Source of the DNA: Rhabdophis nuchalis
Taxonomy: Eukaryota; Chordata; Lepidosauria; Squamata; Natricidae
Length of the DNA stretch: 64,000 bases
Direction: 5' to 3'
Assembly (NCBI GenBank): GCA_039707465.1
Contig: CM077644.1
Span: forward strand, 146,762,962-146,826,961
Shown: positions 1 through 11,180 of the stretch, in pieces
Layout of the letters: every line of letters begins with the position of its first letter
Position numbering within the stretch: the stretch's first letter is position 1
The notes under the pieces: model-generated
What the model saw: the letters and a program-made list of their open reading frames with translations, nothing else
What the model was told of the DNA's origin: nothing
Database searches by the model: none
Made by a program: the position numbers and the translations under genes

Positions 1-565
1 GTCATTAAACTTGGATTTTTATGGAAGTCTTTGTGGTATGACTGAAATGTGGACTTCCCTGGGCTTTATATGGATTATGTAATGTCAAGTCACTGTTAGC
101 TCTTAGTGACCATGGAAACTTTTTTACAGTATGTCCTCAACCCGATGTTTCAGATCTTCTTAATGGTGCACCCATCACTGCTGCTGCAATAGGTGATATC
201 TGTTGACCCACGGCATGATATATGAATGATTGATATATTCTGTCATTTAATACTTCATTATATTTTGTTATTGATATGCAGTTTGGAGTTCACCTCCATC
301 TCTTGGGATAAATGCCACCACCTCAATGAATGATGATGTGCAGTTCCTGGAAAGTGCGGAGCTGTATTAAAAGGAAGGAAACCCTCTCCAGAAATATGTG
401 TAATGTAGTCTTTGAAACATACACGTAATTAATATACAGGCAATAAATTAGGGTCTTCGTATTGTTTCATCTTATCAAAAAAAAACACCCAACAATTTCA
501 CTTCCTCACTGAGGGAAAGTTACAGCTAATCTACATAACATCTCTTCCACTTACACCAGCCTATA
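1..565. other. Non-coding, no feature recognised
   Basis: AT-rich DNA without convincing repeat or exon. Confidence 0.5.
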
Positions 566-573
566 GTATATCT

Positions 574-799
574 CAGGGGTAGTCAATCTTTTTATACCTA
601 TCGCCCACTTTTGTATCTTTGTTAGTAGTAAAATTTTCTAACTGCTCACCGGTTCCACAGTAATGGTGATTTATAAAGTAGGGAAGTCAATTAAATTAAA
701 AAAAAAGAAAGTGCTTCAGTATCGGACAAAACTCCTACCGCCCACCATGAAAGCTGGAACGCCCAGTAGTGGGCGGTAGGACCAGGTCGACTACCACTG
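574..799. mobile_element. Non-autonomous hAT-type element (family A)
   Basis: The ends are CAGGGGTAGTCAA and TCGACTACCACTG. It is flanked by gtatatct (566-573) and gtatatcc (800-807), a 7/8 target duplication. A second copy of the same 226-bp sequence is at 10810-11035. Confidence 0.85.
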
Positions 800-1503
800 G
801 TATATCCGTTCCCCTTCCATCTTTTGAGTTTTTTCTTTTTTTATAAAAAGAAAGTCTATTTTCTTCTTCCTAACACTAGGAGTCTTCTTATGTGTTTATT
901 GGAATGCCAATGATTTATGTGAACTGTATTAAGGTATGTCAATGAAACCCACACACGCAGGAAATCCAATTTCCCTTCATTTGCATCATTTCAACCATAT
1001 GTATGGTGTAACTTATAGGTTAACAATATTCCCTCTGCCTTCAAAGTAAAATCTTTAGCTTCTGGTAACCATTAGAGTCACTTTGTGCATTGCTTCAGAG
1101 AAAAAAAAATCTGTAGGTTGAGAATAAAAGAGGGCAAAACATCAAAAGAGAAAAGCTCTATGTTTTTCACCTGCATACTATTTTTGCTTTTCCTATTAGA
1201 TGTTTCCCCCTCCTGTTGTCTTTATGATGGGAGCTTCAGCATAACTGAAACACCCAATTCTATCTTCTTCTTGTAGAGTTTGCAAATGAAATAAAATTTC
1301 CAGCGGTAAAATAAACAACTGAATCCTCAGGCCACCCGCTCAAAATCTCCACTGTTTCACACCCTGATTTTTTTTTTTTTGTTCATTAGATTTCCAAATA
1401 TCTATTTTCCAGATTAAATAGGAGATGTTTTGGATATACTGAAAAGGTAACTCAGCTAGACTTTCAACTGGGACTGAAGAAATGTCCTCAGTTGAAGAGC
1501 ATT

Positions 1504-1570
1504 GTCTTCAGAATAACAGAGTTGGAGGGGACCTTGGAGGTCTTCTAGTCCAACCCCCTGGTCAGGCAGA
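1504..1570 (-). mobile_element. CR1 LINE 3' end
   Basis: agaataacagagttggagggg and ggaggtcttctagtccaacccc is the reverse complement of the CR1 3'UTR end seen complete elsewhere in this window. Confidence 0.85.
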
Positions 1571-1645
1571 AATATGTAGTATGTATATACTATGTGCAAA
1601 TATGAGATAGATCATTCTCTGTAGCTGTAGAATTGATACAGAGAA

Positions 1646-2062
1646 TGTCAGAATATTCATGAACTGGAATAGGACATAGCAACAGGTGAGCCATTGGGGA
1701 CTGGCTGGAATAGGACAGGGTATCAAAGATCAGTCAATGTATAGGCCTCACAACTAAGTCAGCCAATGAGGGCTGTTTGGGAGCTGAGACAGCAAGGAGC
1801 CTGGGCGTGGCTTAGGGCTAGCTTAACTGCCCTGCATAGAGGAGGTTATTTTTGTCTGTATTAAGTGCTGATCTCTGAAACTAATCATGTCTGCCTTCAA
1901 CTCTGAACTGAAACAAAACTGTTCTCTCCTCTGCCTGTGAACCAGATGTTGGTGTTGTATATTTACTTCATGTATTATGTTATACACAAAAGTTAATGCA
2001 TCCTGCTGAATCAGTTACCTGTGTGTGCTTTCTGGATTTGATTTCTGCAACAAACTCTAACA
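1646..2062 (+). mobile_element. Solo LTR of an endogenous retrovirus-like element
   Basis: A 417-bp segment with TG...CA ends (tgtcagaatattcatgaactgg to caaactctaaca) and a perfect 5-bp duplication GAGAA at 1641-1645 and 2063-2067. A related copy in the opposite orientation is at 19160-19525. No internal retroviral genes are present. Confidence 0.82.
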
Positions 2063-2103
2063 GAGAAGACATGCCTTTGAGGTCCACCAGAAGACAATGT
2101 AAG

Positions 2104-2353
2104 CAGGGATGGGTTCCGGAAGACAGTACTGCCAGTTTGTTCATGGGTGCACTGTGCACGCATGCACAGTGCAATTAAAATTGTTCTGCACATGTGCAGA
2201 ACTTAAAAACGAAATGGCGGCGCCTACAGCACCACCCGGAGAACCAGTTCAGGAGCGTGGCAAGCCTGGGTTGCTGCAGGTTCCAGTGACCCAGGCCGCC
2301 AAACCACTACCGGTTCGGCCAAACCAATCCGAACTGGTAGGAACCCACCACTG
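2104..2353. mobile_element. ACCGGTT-family hAT MITE
   Basis: Ends CAGGGATGGGTTCC and GGAACCCACCACTG; flanks aatgtaag (2096-2103) and catgtaag (2354-2361), 7/8. The interior carries gcatgcacagtgcaa and actaccggttcgg words shared with the other members. Confidence 0.85.
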
Positions 2354-2361
2354 CATGTAAG

Positions 2362-3662
2362 AGAAGAGACCTGAGTACAGCTATCTCAGCTGATCTCAGC
2401 AGATAGGCAAATGCCCTCAAGGGAGGTGGTCCTATAAATAACTGGGCCCTGGGCCATATAGGGATTTAAATCTGTGCCATAGAGAACGTTATTAGTGATA
2501 ACCAGCATTTTTTTTAAAGTGGGTCAAATGAGGAATCTCCATAACTAGCCCTGCTACTACATTCTGAGCCAGCGGCAAAAGTAATTAATGGTTGGTGGCC
2601 ACATGGTAGGATGGAAACGAAGTGTGAATGGAAGTCCATCCTCTCTCACAATCCCCTGTTTTCATTCTTCCCCTCCCACCATGCTTTTTTTTTTTTTGGA
2701 CAACTTTTTTTCTTTCTACTAATTGACAGGCTGAGGGAAAACAACAGATGTATCTTACCAGAGGCCTGAACCAAATTTAGACCGAGGGCTGCATGTCACT
2801 ACTATGAATCCAAGTTGTCCAACTTCGGGTTAGGGAAGGCACAGAGTTAGCAATTTCTTTCCTACAATTTCCCTGCATTCCTGCCCGTAGGCAAACCAAT
2901 CCTAAGCAGCATCTCATGTTTTGGGAGCCAGTTTGGCCTCATAGACTGTGACTTTAATTCCCATGTGTGTGTTTTTTAAATCACTCTTTTCAAATAACTA
3001 AGGCCGTGTAGCAGTCCCCCATGGCTCCCAATTTGTTCTCTCTCCTGACTGATTCGTGAAAATGCCTGTGTGTGTGTGCTTCTGTCTCTATTGTATTCCT
3101 TCCTAGATAAGTCCGGTGTGCTGTTCATAGTACTGTGTATCTACTTTTTTCATGCTGGTGGTAAGATCAGTTGGTTCCTCTCCTTCCCCCCCTGCCTTCT
3201 CTAGGCAGTCACTGTTGCCCTATAGTTCAGCAGAAAAATGATTGCCTTGTAATTGCTTTTGTAGTTCCCAATGTGGCATAAATCAAGCCAGCCTTGGCTT
3301 CACATGGTCTTGTAAATAACATTTTAAGTCTGCTTCCCACCCTAAACTGTTTTTTCCCCTAACTCCATTCCGGTTAATTCCATCCCTGTCTCCTTGTATA
3401 TTTTTACAATCCCATTTTGCTTTCTGCAGCATCATTTCCAAACATGAATAATGGCAAGGCTGTCTTTTTCACCACTAATGGGCCACAGGGGGCAATTACT
3501 TACTGTAGGGGAAGGGGAAGGAGGTCCTTCCAGCTGCCCCAAGTTCTGAAAACAGTTTTTCTTACTTAGCCACTCACTGGCCTTGTGCACTTTCTTCAGC
3601 CTGAGGCACATTGGAAACACATTTGTTTCTGTCTTTTCCCCAGCAAAATCCAAGTTCTAGAA
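2362..3662. other. Non-coding, no feature recognised
   Basis: Unique-looking DNA with short T and GT runs; no exon signature on either strand. Confidence 0.5.
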
Positions 3663-3852
3663 CAGGGGTCCCCAACCTCCAGTATGTGGACTGACACTAG
3701 GCTGTGGCAAGCTAGAAACCGGGCCATACAAACAAGTGAAGCCTCATCTGTGGGGTACAGGCAGAATGCAAAATCATGCCCCCTCTGATCTGTGGAAAAA
3801 TATCTCTCCATGGAACCGGTTCCTGGTGCCCAAAAGGTTGGTAGCCACTACC
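3663..3852. mobile_element. Charlie-like non-autonomous hAT element
   Basis: CAGGGGTCCCCAACCTCC start and aaaggttggtagccactac end. The interior has the gtaccggt-type words typical of this family in decayed form. No clean target duplication. Confidence 0.6.
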
Positions 3853-4089
3853 ATCTTTTGGGGCATATTCTAGAATATCTAGATCGCTTTATTGACACTA
3901 AAGTAAGCTGAGCATTCTACTCAGTCTTTCTCCACTTGTTGCTTTCCTCTTGACCCCTTGAGAGAGCAGGCTTAAGATGTCCTTAGGTGTACCTGTGTGA
4001 AGAGTCTTCTCCCCCTTATTCCAATAGCAACCAAGAGTAGACTCAAGATGTACGGGTACTGTTAGGTTTTATCAACCATTATTTTGGAG

Positions 4090-4345
4090 ATCAGATGATT
4101 ACAATGAGCTGAAACATCTATGGAGATCAGTCACCCAGGTCATGGTTGTCCCAAAGACAGCCATGGCTTTCCAAAAGACAACTGGACTTTCTTTGGGGGG
4201 GGTGTTATTTTATTTTTGCTTGAAAACATTTTGCTTCTCAGAATTGAAGAGGTTTCTTGGATGAAAGTGAACCATTTTCAGGAAAAAAATGAGGTCCAGT
4301 TGCCTTTTGGAAAACTGCCTTTGGAACAATGTACTGAAAGACAAC
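4090..4345. repeat. Penelope-like/unclassified repeat, inverted halves
   Basis: tctatggagatcagtcacccaggtcatgg...caactggactttct is followed by the opposite orientation (gaagaggtttcttggatgaaagtgaa...gtccagttgccttttgg). Same family as 47660-48290 and 51170-51545. Confidence 0.5.
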
Positions 4346-4362
4346 AGAGAGGCTGGGAACAT

Positions 4363-4452
<90 letters not shown>

Positions 4453-4518
4453 ATCATTTTTCTATCAATCATTATCTATCTACCTTTTCTATCAATATCT
4501 ATCTATCCATCTATCTGA
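4363..4518 (+). repeat. (CTAT)n array with decayed right flank
   Basis: A pure CTAT/GATA-type run (about 4363-4452) is followed by imperfect tatc words to about 4518. Confidence 0.95.
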
Positions 4519-4681
4519 AGGTATCCTGAAGTCATCTACCTTGACACCCATTCAAAGGTTGAAAATTGTCGTCTGAACCAAGCAACTTTCTCCCCAACTG
4601 GAAATAAAATAGAAAAAAAATGGAGGGAGGAATCTCCTCACTATTTCCTTTCTTCCTTGTTCTTAGCTGATGCTCTATTCC

Positions 4682-4780
4682 AGGGCTATCAAAGTCATAG
4701 CCCGTGGGCCAGATATGTTACGCACTAGCCATGCCCACTCCCGGTTTAGCAAAGGAGTAAAAAGTCATGATATATCACGT
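4682..4780. mobile_element. Degenerate partial hAT-type element
   Basis: ccagggctatcaaagtcatagcccgtgggccagat resembles the 5' part of the element at 8137-8258; the right end is eroded. Confidence 0.5.
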
Positions 4781-4788
4781 GACCTGCT

Positions 4789-5015
4789 CAGAATGGGTGG
4801 CACATGAATTAACTACCGGTTCACCCAGCACCAAAAATGTGAGCACGTGCCACCCGCACATGCACCCAGCCTTCCGTGCATGCACTTCACATGCATGCGG
4901 CATCAAAAACAAGGCTAAATAGGACAGCATAGTGCCAGGGCGGGAGGGTGGCCCACCTGCAGGTCGCAACTACCATTTCAGCTGAACGGATCCAAACTGG
5001 CAGCAGCCCACCACT
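4789..5015. mobile_element. ACCGGTT-family hAT MITE
   Basis: Ends CAGAATGGGTGGC and GCAGCCCACCACTG; flanks gacctgct and gacctgtt (7/8). Confidence 0.82.
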
Positions 5016-5873
5016 GGACCTGTTCTATTCATATGTTTGCTGATGTGTAAAAGACTGGTTGCAGATGGGATGGATGGGCTGAGGAATGCCAAGTCGCCAT
5101 CCCTTTGTTCAAGTTTAAGAGGCTGGTGAAATCCTCAGGTGAAGCTACAGAATCTTTGTGGGGAGGAGGAAACCCATCAAGTCGGCAAATGGGAGCTCCA
5201 TCACTTTCTGTCAAATGCTAGATTCGTTATTGTTTTCGAAGCACTGCAGCTGAGCTGGAAATAAACCGCACAGCTGAGGGATTAGACAAATAGGATGCTG
5301 ATTTAGGAGTTGTATAAAGACCATATGCAAAGAGTCCAAAGGAAAAGAGGCTCTGGAAGGAAATAACAACAGATAAAAATTATCATGCAGCCTACAAAGC
5401 TGGTTCTAGGGAACAGAAGTAATTAATGAGTAAATGAGGCCTCCTGTAATTTTTAAGCATTTTAATGTTGTTGTTGCTTTTTTAAACTGGTAATCACCTG
5501 CCTGACAAAGCATCTGCTTCCAGTCTCAAATTTTATTTCCTGAGAAGTCCTGGGAATAAAGAAAACCCATGAACCTGATGCTTGTCATTATAATACAGCT
5601 TACTCACTGGTAAGTAGAAAGATCTTAGCACTATCCACCTCTTAAGCATCAACCAAGAAATGGGTGAGGAAAAAAAGGAGGTGCACAGGGAAATGTTAGG
5701 AAGAGTACCAGCTGTAGAAAAAATAGGGCACATACACATCTTGTACATGTCTCTATTTCTACCTGGAGCCTGGATTTGGTGTGTTTCTTTTGCTATGTAA
5801 TGGAGGGGTATTGTTAGGTATTGAATGTATATAGTTGTGTTAAACCCTGCTAAAGTGAAACTAACCTTTAGAT

Positions 5874-6008
5874 CAGGGGTCTCCAACCTTTGCAACTTTA
5901 AGTCTGAAGGACTTCAGTTCCCAGAATTCTCCAGCCAGCTTTGCTGGCTGGAGAAGTCTGGGAGCTGAAGTCCTTCAGACTTAAAGTTGCAAAGGTCGGA
6001 GACCCCTG
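5874..6008. mobile_element. Palindromic hAT MITE (family B)
   Basis: A 135-bp near-perfect hairpin with ends CAGGGGTCTCCAACCTT and AAGGTCGGAGACCCCTG, flanked by a perfect 8-bp target duplication CTTTAGAT (5866-5873 and 6009-6016). Confidence 0.93.
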
Positions 6009-6425
6009 CTTTAGATGACCCTCACTGCTCTGGGAGGGAAACCTTTTGGAGAGGGAAACTGTTTTGGAGAGAAACTTTAATCATTCATATTTGGGTGCAT
6101 TTTTCAAGCATTATGATTGGTTAAGACCCTGTGGGCCCAGAGTATAAATTCTAGCCTGCTGTTCCTCAGTTCCAGTTTTGAGTCAATAAATGCTGTTGTA
6201 GCTATGCTGGTCTGGTTGTTGCCTACTGAAGCCCACTACACAATAGTTGTAAAACAGAGAAATCCTGCCAAAGCATCTTAGATGTGTCTCTGCCTTTATA
6301 ATAAGCTCCACCCATTTCTCTTGAGTCCATCTATCTTTTACTTCCCTAACTTCCATAAGCCTCTCCGGACATTGTAGAGCCTTTAGGGTGGCTTTGATAC
6401 TTATTATTTACACATTGGTCTAGCA

Positions 6426-6556
6426 CAGTGTTTCTCAACCTTGATGACTTTAAGTCCTGTGGACTTCAACTCCCAGAATCCCCCAGCCAGCACTGGCTGG
6501 AGGATTCTGGGAGTTGAAGTCCACAGAACTTAAAGTCACCAAGGTTGAAAACACTG
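6426..6556. mobile_element. Palindromic hAT MITE (family B, CAGTG ends)
   Basis: Hairpin with ends CAGTGTTTCTCAACCTT and AAGGTTGAAAACACTG; flanks gtctagca and tgttagca (6/8). Confidence 0.85.
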
Positions 6557-6585
6557 TGTTAGCAGTATTTCACAAATATATCTGT

Positions 6586-6972
6586 TACAGGTACAGTAGT
6601 CCTCAACTTATGACCACAATGGAGACTGGAATTTTGGTCCTAGGTTGTGGTACAGTAAGTTAAGGCCATGACCAGACTTGATTTTATGACCATTTTTATG
6701 GCACTCATAAATTGAGTGACCGCAGTCGTTAAACAAATCGTGTGGTCTTAATTGAAACCAGCATCTTCCAGAAAGCTGCCAAAAAAAAAATCACAATGGT
6801 GGTCATGTGATTTCAGAATGCTGCAACCAGTCATAAATGTGAGCCAGTTGCCAAGCACCTGAAATGTGATTGTGGGGAAGTGGCAGCCATAATCTTGATT
6901 GTGATTGTAAGTAGCTTTTTTGAATTCTGTCACAGCTTCAAGCAACCAGACATAAATTGAGGAGTACATGTA
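6586..6972. repeat. Inverted-terminal repeat element of the agtcctcaacttatgacc family
   Basis: tacagtagtcctcaacttatgaccac start and ataaattgaggagtacatgta end. Interior words ggtcatgtgat, gccaagcacctg and ccattgtgatt recur in the other copies. Possibly a Tc/mariner-superfamily (pogo/Tigger-like) MITE with TA flanks. Confidence 0.6.
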
Positions 6973-7562
6973 TATCCAACTGATGAGAAAACAGGGACTC
7001 AATGAAGTCTATCTATTCCGAGCATCATTTTAGCCATTCTGATTTAAAGCCCATTCTATCATCAATTGTAGGGTTTGAAATTCCATTAAAAATATTAATG
7101 ATAGGATGGCATGATAGCAGAGACCTTTAAAAGGACTGTCCAATGTTTTTAGAACTTTCTTCTCCAACCTAATCCAGCTATTTTAACATCCATTTCCAGA
7201 AACTCTAATCAAAATTTTTATATTAGCTAGAAGTGATATATAATGATGAATAAGCCTGGGAAACAAACTGCTTTGCATTTTTAAAAACAGCACCAGAGTG
7301 AGAAAGATTGTCCCATCTGTATTGTTTATACAAATAACTCAAGACGGAGAACATATCCAACACACCTTCCTCCTTCTAATTGCAGTTTTATATAGTGTTA
7401 GTTCGCCTGTTTCATTACCAACCAGGTAACATCAATGCTAGTTGGTGTGGGATTTGATCCCTGTTTGTATATAATAGTGTTCGTGGGCGTGTAGTTTTCT
7501 CCATAGTTCCTGATTTGGGATATTGTTTTCTTTTTGATTGGGGTTTTTTTGGGTGTTAATTC

Positions 7563-7800
7563 TTGCTTAGGTGACACAGTGGTTAGAGTGTGGTACTGCA
7601 GACTACTTCTGCTGTCTGCCAGCTGCCTGCAATTTGGCAGTTCAAATCTCACCAGGCTCAAGGTTGACTCAGCCTTCCATCCTTCTGAGGTGGGTAAAAT
7701 GAGGACTCAAATTGTTGGGGACAATATGTTGACTCTGTAAAACTGCTTAGAGAGGGCTAGAAAGCACTGAAAAGTGGTATATAAGTGCTATTGCTATTAT
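7563..7800 (+). mobile_element. tRNA-derived SINE (gtaaaccgcttagagaggg family)
   Basis: tgacacagtggttagagtgtggtactgcag...gcagttcaaatctcacc (A/B-box-like) is followed by ccatccttctgaggtgggtaaaatgagg and ctgcttagagagggctag...ggtatataagtgctattgct. Inserted in the Penelope-like remnant. Confidence 0.82.
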
Positions 7801-8136
7801 CTGGGGCGTTGTCAACTGATGAGGATGTGTTCTGGTGTTTTTTTTTTCCTTCTTAGCTTTTTATTGTCTTTTTTGAATGGTGTGAAATGTATCTGTTGAT
7901 GGCTGATTTGTCTCAATATCATGTTGCCAGGAATTCCCTAGCAATTTTGGATTTAGTTTGGTTTAGGATGCTCACAGCTTCCCTGCTGAAACTGTGGTTG
8001 AGTCTGTTCATGTATGGTGACATTAAGTAGTTTTCATTGTGTTCTTCTGACTGCTAGTTGGTGTTCCTGGATGCACTCTGCTAGTATTCAGCCTGTTGGT
8101 CCTACATCATGACTGTTACACTGCAAGTTTTAGATC

Positions 8137-8258
8137 AGGGGTGTCAAACCCACAGCCCATGTGCCAGATGCATCACATGCTGGCCACTCCCACCCTCAGT
8201 TTAGTGAAGGGGGGCAAATTGTGATACGTCATGTGATGTTTGACGTTTGATACCCCTG
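8137..8258. mobile_element. Non-autonomous hAT-type element (CAGGGGTGTCAAAC family)
   Basis: Ends are CAGGGGTGTCAAAC and GTTTGATACCCCTG; flanks are ttttagat and ttttagac (7/8). It is inserted in the Penelope-like remnant. Confidence 0.82.
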
Positions 8259-8514
8259 TTTTAGACGACTCCTGTTTTTTCTTCTTTGGTTGCTGGGTGT
8301 TTTGCTTTATTTAAGATGTTTTGAAGGACTTTACTTAATTTGTGTGCTTCAATGATGCTATGTGGTTGAAACATTCAGTTGGTTGGTTTCTGAAATGTTT
8401 TTGATATATTATATTATCTTTTTATAGCTTGTGTTCATTGTGCTATCCTGGATTGAGTGGTGAGGAACTTTTGATAAAGTTGTATGGGTATCCATTTTGT
8501 TATAAAGTTTTGTT

Positions 8515-8772
8515 AGAAAAGCTCCCATTACTTGTCCCAGCTTCTGCCAACCTTTGAAAGCATGTAAAAATGCAAGTAGAAAAATAGGGACCACCTTTGG
8601 TGGGAAGGTAACAGTGTTCCATGCGCCTTCAGCATTTAGTCATGCCAGTCACATGACCACAGAGAACGTCTTCAGACAACGCTGGCTTTTCAGCTGCGAA
8701 TTGGAGATGAGCACTGCCCCCTCGAGTCAGGAACAACTGGCACATATGTGCGAAGGGAACCTTTACCTTTAG
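8515..8772 (+). mobile_element. SINE 3' part (cacctttggtgggaaggtaacag family)
   Basis: gctcccattacttgtcccagcttctgcc...accacctttggtgggaaggtaacag...agatgagcactgccccc...gaagggaacctttacctttag. The 5' tRNA-like head is missing. Confidence 0.82.
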
Positions 8773-9054
8773 TTAGGCAGTCTTATTCATTTTTCTGCCG
8801 TTCTTTTTGCTCTAGTGCATTCGTTCCCATCTGAAGTAAGGAATGTTTCTATTTATGCAACATTATTTTCTCTTATTTCAATCTTATTCTACTCTACCTG
8901 CATCCCAAATAATTCAATTCATCAATTTAGGTGGGGGGGGGGGGATCCATTTAAAAACTATTCATTTAGATATAGGATTTGTTCTTGATGCCCCTTAGAA
9001 AATCACAGATGTTATGATTATCACAAATTGTCCTTAATTTAATGATCTACTCTT

Positions 9055-9333
9055 TAATTGGGAAGTAATGGTTCAGCAGTTGAAGATGCTGAGCTTGTCA
9101 GCTGGAAAGCTGACTGCCTGGGTTCAAGGCCCGAGCACCCTGCACCAGAGTGAGCCCTGGTTCCGTGCCCCAGCTCCTGCCCACCTAGCTGTAGCAAATG
9201 TAAATAAATGAATAGATATCACTTTGGATGCAAAGTAGCAGCATTCCATGCACCTTTGGCATGACAATGGAAAACGTCTTTGGATAACACTGGCCCACCT
9301 CACTACATAATGGAGATGAGCACAGCCCCCTAG
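9055..9333 (+). mobile_element. Degenerate SINE (cacctttggtgggaaggtaacag family)
   Basis: gcagttgaagatgctgagcttgtcagc...ggttcaaggcccgag head and tggagatgagcacagccccctaga tail; heavily mutated. Confidence 0.65.
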
Positions 9334-9334
9334 A

Positions 9335-9641
9335 CAGTGGTGGGATTTTAAAAAGTTTTACTACTGGTTCTGTGGGCATGGCTTTGTGGGTGTGGTGTGA
9401 CTTTGTGGGCATGTCTTTGTGGGCATAGTAAGGAAAGGGTACTGCAAAATCCCCATTCCCTCCCCACCCCACTAACCTGCTTTCCAGCTTCCTTCTCCTG
9501 TTCAGGGCAACAAAAGAAGATCAGCTGGGAGGCTGGGAGGCAATGGGGGCGGGCCAGCCTGTTTGCCAGTTCGCCGAACTACTTAAAATTTCTACTATTG
9601 GTTCTCCAGAACCTGTTGGAACTGTCTGAATACCACCTCTG
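9335..9641. mobile_element. ACCGGTT-family hAT MITE (ctgtgggcgtgg subfamily)
   Basis: CAGTGGTGGGATTTTAAAAAG start and gaataccacctctg end. Inserted at the 3' end of a decayed SINE. Flanks cccctaga and tccctgga (6/8). Confidence 0.78.
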
Positions 9642-10489
9642 TCCCTGGAATTGGATAGGACTTAACAGGGAAATCTTTACCTTTTTACTTTTCAGTTGCA
9701 TCCACAGCATTGTACATTCCCTAAAAGAACCAGAGCTCAGGAGAATAGTAACGGCTTATAACTGGGTCAGGATAGGCCCACTGCTTTGTTAGATAAGAAC
9801 TCGGGACATCCTCTGGGGGAAAATAGGCAAGTCCAAAATATCATAATTGATTGCTGATGATGAAGAACTCCTGCTGCCCAGACTGCAGTTTTAAAAGCAT
9901 AGCTGTCTGGTAGGTAATATATTGTATTACTCATTCTGGGAGGAAGACTTGAGCGGCTTCTTCTTAACTTGCAGATCTGCTTCAGTGCTAATTGCACGTA
10001 TTAACCACTCTGACAGGGTCATTCAGATTTAAATAGCAAAGCAGGAGGAGGAGGCTCTTGAGGAAAGGGCTGCTGAAATGTCTGTACCGTTAGCATCCTT
10101 GCTTTCAAGTTCAAATGAACTTCTTTGATGAGGAAGGCTAATCTACCTCACAGTAACTTTGGAGACTTTTCAGTAATTGGGGGGGGGTGGGACCAAAAGA
10201 TGAAGATGGCCAACATTTTCCTACCATTTCCCCAGACCAGTTGGTGGAGATGACCCCTTGATATTAGTGGTTGAGGTCCAATTCTGAAGCCAAAATAGGA
10301 ATTTTGCTTGGAAGTGTTATGTATAAGACTTGGGGGGGGGGAAAGGCTTTGATGTTTGCAAGATTGGTAAATTCTATGTAGCAAGAAGTCTTCAAAGAAG
10401 AAACATTCTTCTACTTTAATCAGTGGTATGGGTTTTTTTGAAATGTTTCTGTCAAAGTAGCTTATTCCATGGAGCACTTTCATATAAGA

Positions 10490-11180
10490 TAAGAACAGTT
10501 GCAGGAACTGGGCATGGCTAGTCTAGTGAAGAGAAAGACCAGGGGAGACATAATAGCAATGCTCCAATATTTGAGGGGCTGCCACAAAGAGGAGTGGGGG
10601 TCAACCTATTTTTCCAAAGCACATGAAAGCCAGACAAGGAACAATGGATGGAAACTATCAAGGAAAGATTCAACCTAAAAATAAGGAGATATTTTCTGAC
10701 TGAGAACAATCAACCAATGAAATAGCTTGCCTTCAGAAGTTGTAAGTGTTTCCTCACTGAAAGTTTCCAAGAAGAGACTGGACAGTCATCTGTCAGAAAT
10801 GCTATAGAGCAGGGGTAGTCAACCTTTTTATACCTACTGCCCACTTTTGTATCTCTGTTAGTAGTAAAATTGTCTAACCGCCCACTGATTCCACAGTAAT
10901 GGTGATTTATAAAATAGAGAAGTCAATTAAATTAAAAAAAGGAAAGTGCTTCAGTATCGGACAAAACCCCTACTACCCACCATGAAAGCTAGAACGCCCA
11001 CTAGTGGGCGGTAGGGACCAGGTTGACTACCACTGGTATAAGGTCTCCTGCTTGAGCAGAGGGTTGGGCTAGATGACCTACAATGTCCCTTCCAACTCTG
11101 CTATTCTATTCTATTCTATTCTATTCTATTCTATTCTATTCTACTCTACTCTACTCCATTCTATTCTATTCTATTCTATA
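10490..11180 (+). mobile_element. CR1 LINE 3' part with (ATTCT)n tail, split by a hAT element
   Basis: Decayed C-terminal ORF2 (gttgcaggaactgggcatggctagtc...aatagcttgccttcagaagttgt) is interrupted at 10810-11035, then continues ggtctcctgcttgagcagagg...cttccaactctgctattctattc. The (ATTCT)n tail (AATAG on the other strand) runs to about 11179, as reported for snake CR1-L3 elements. Confidence 0.9.
10810..11035. mobile_element. Non-autonomous hAT-type element (family A), nested in CR1
   Basis: Same sequence as 574-799. It interrupts a plus-strand CR1 just where the CR1 reads gctatagag...gtataaggtctcctgct, so it inserted after the CR1. Confidence 0.85.

Larger units (their letters stand above)
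7330..8470 (-). mobile_element. Penelope-like element remnant (endonuclease end plus 3' terminal repeat)
   Basis: On the minus strand 8112-8045 translates as DVGPTG-stop-ILAECIQEHQLAVRR, matching the VGxTGRxLxxRxxEH signature of the GIY-YIG endonuclease that ends the Penelope ORF. The stop (TGA) and the Cys (TGC) sit where Arg codons CGA and CGC are expected, i.e. CpG decay. Further downstream NHSF...ILNQTKSKIAREFL fits the rest of the domain. Beyond it, at 7439-7405, comes gcattgatgttacctggttggtaatgaaacaggcg, a terminal-repeat motif seen again at 15.7 kb. A SINE (7563-7800) and a hAT element (8137-8258) interrupt it. The copy is dead. Confidence 0.6.
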
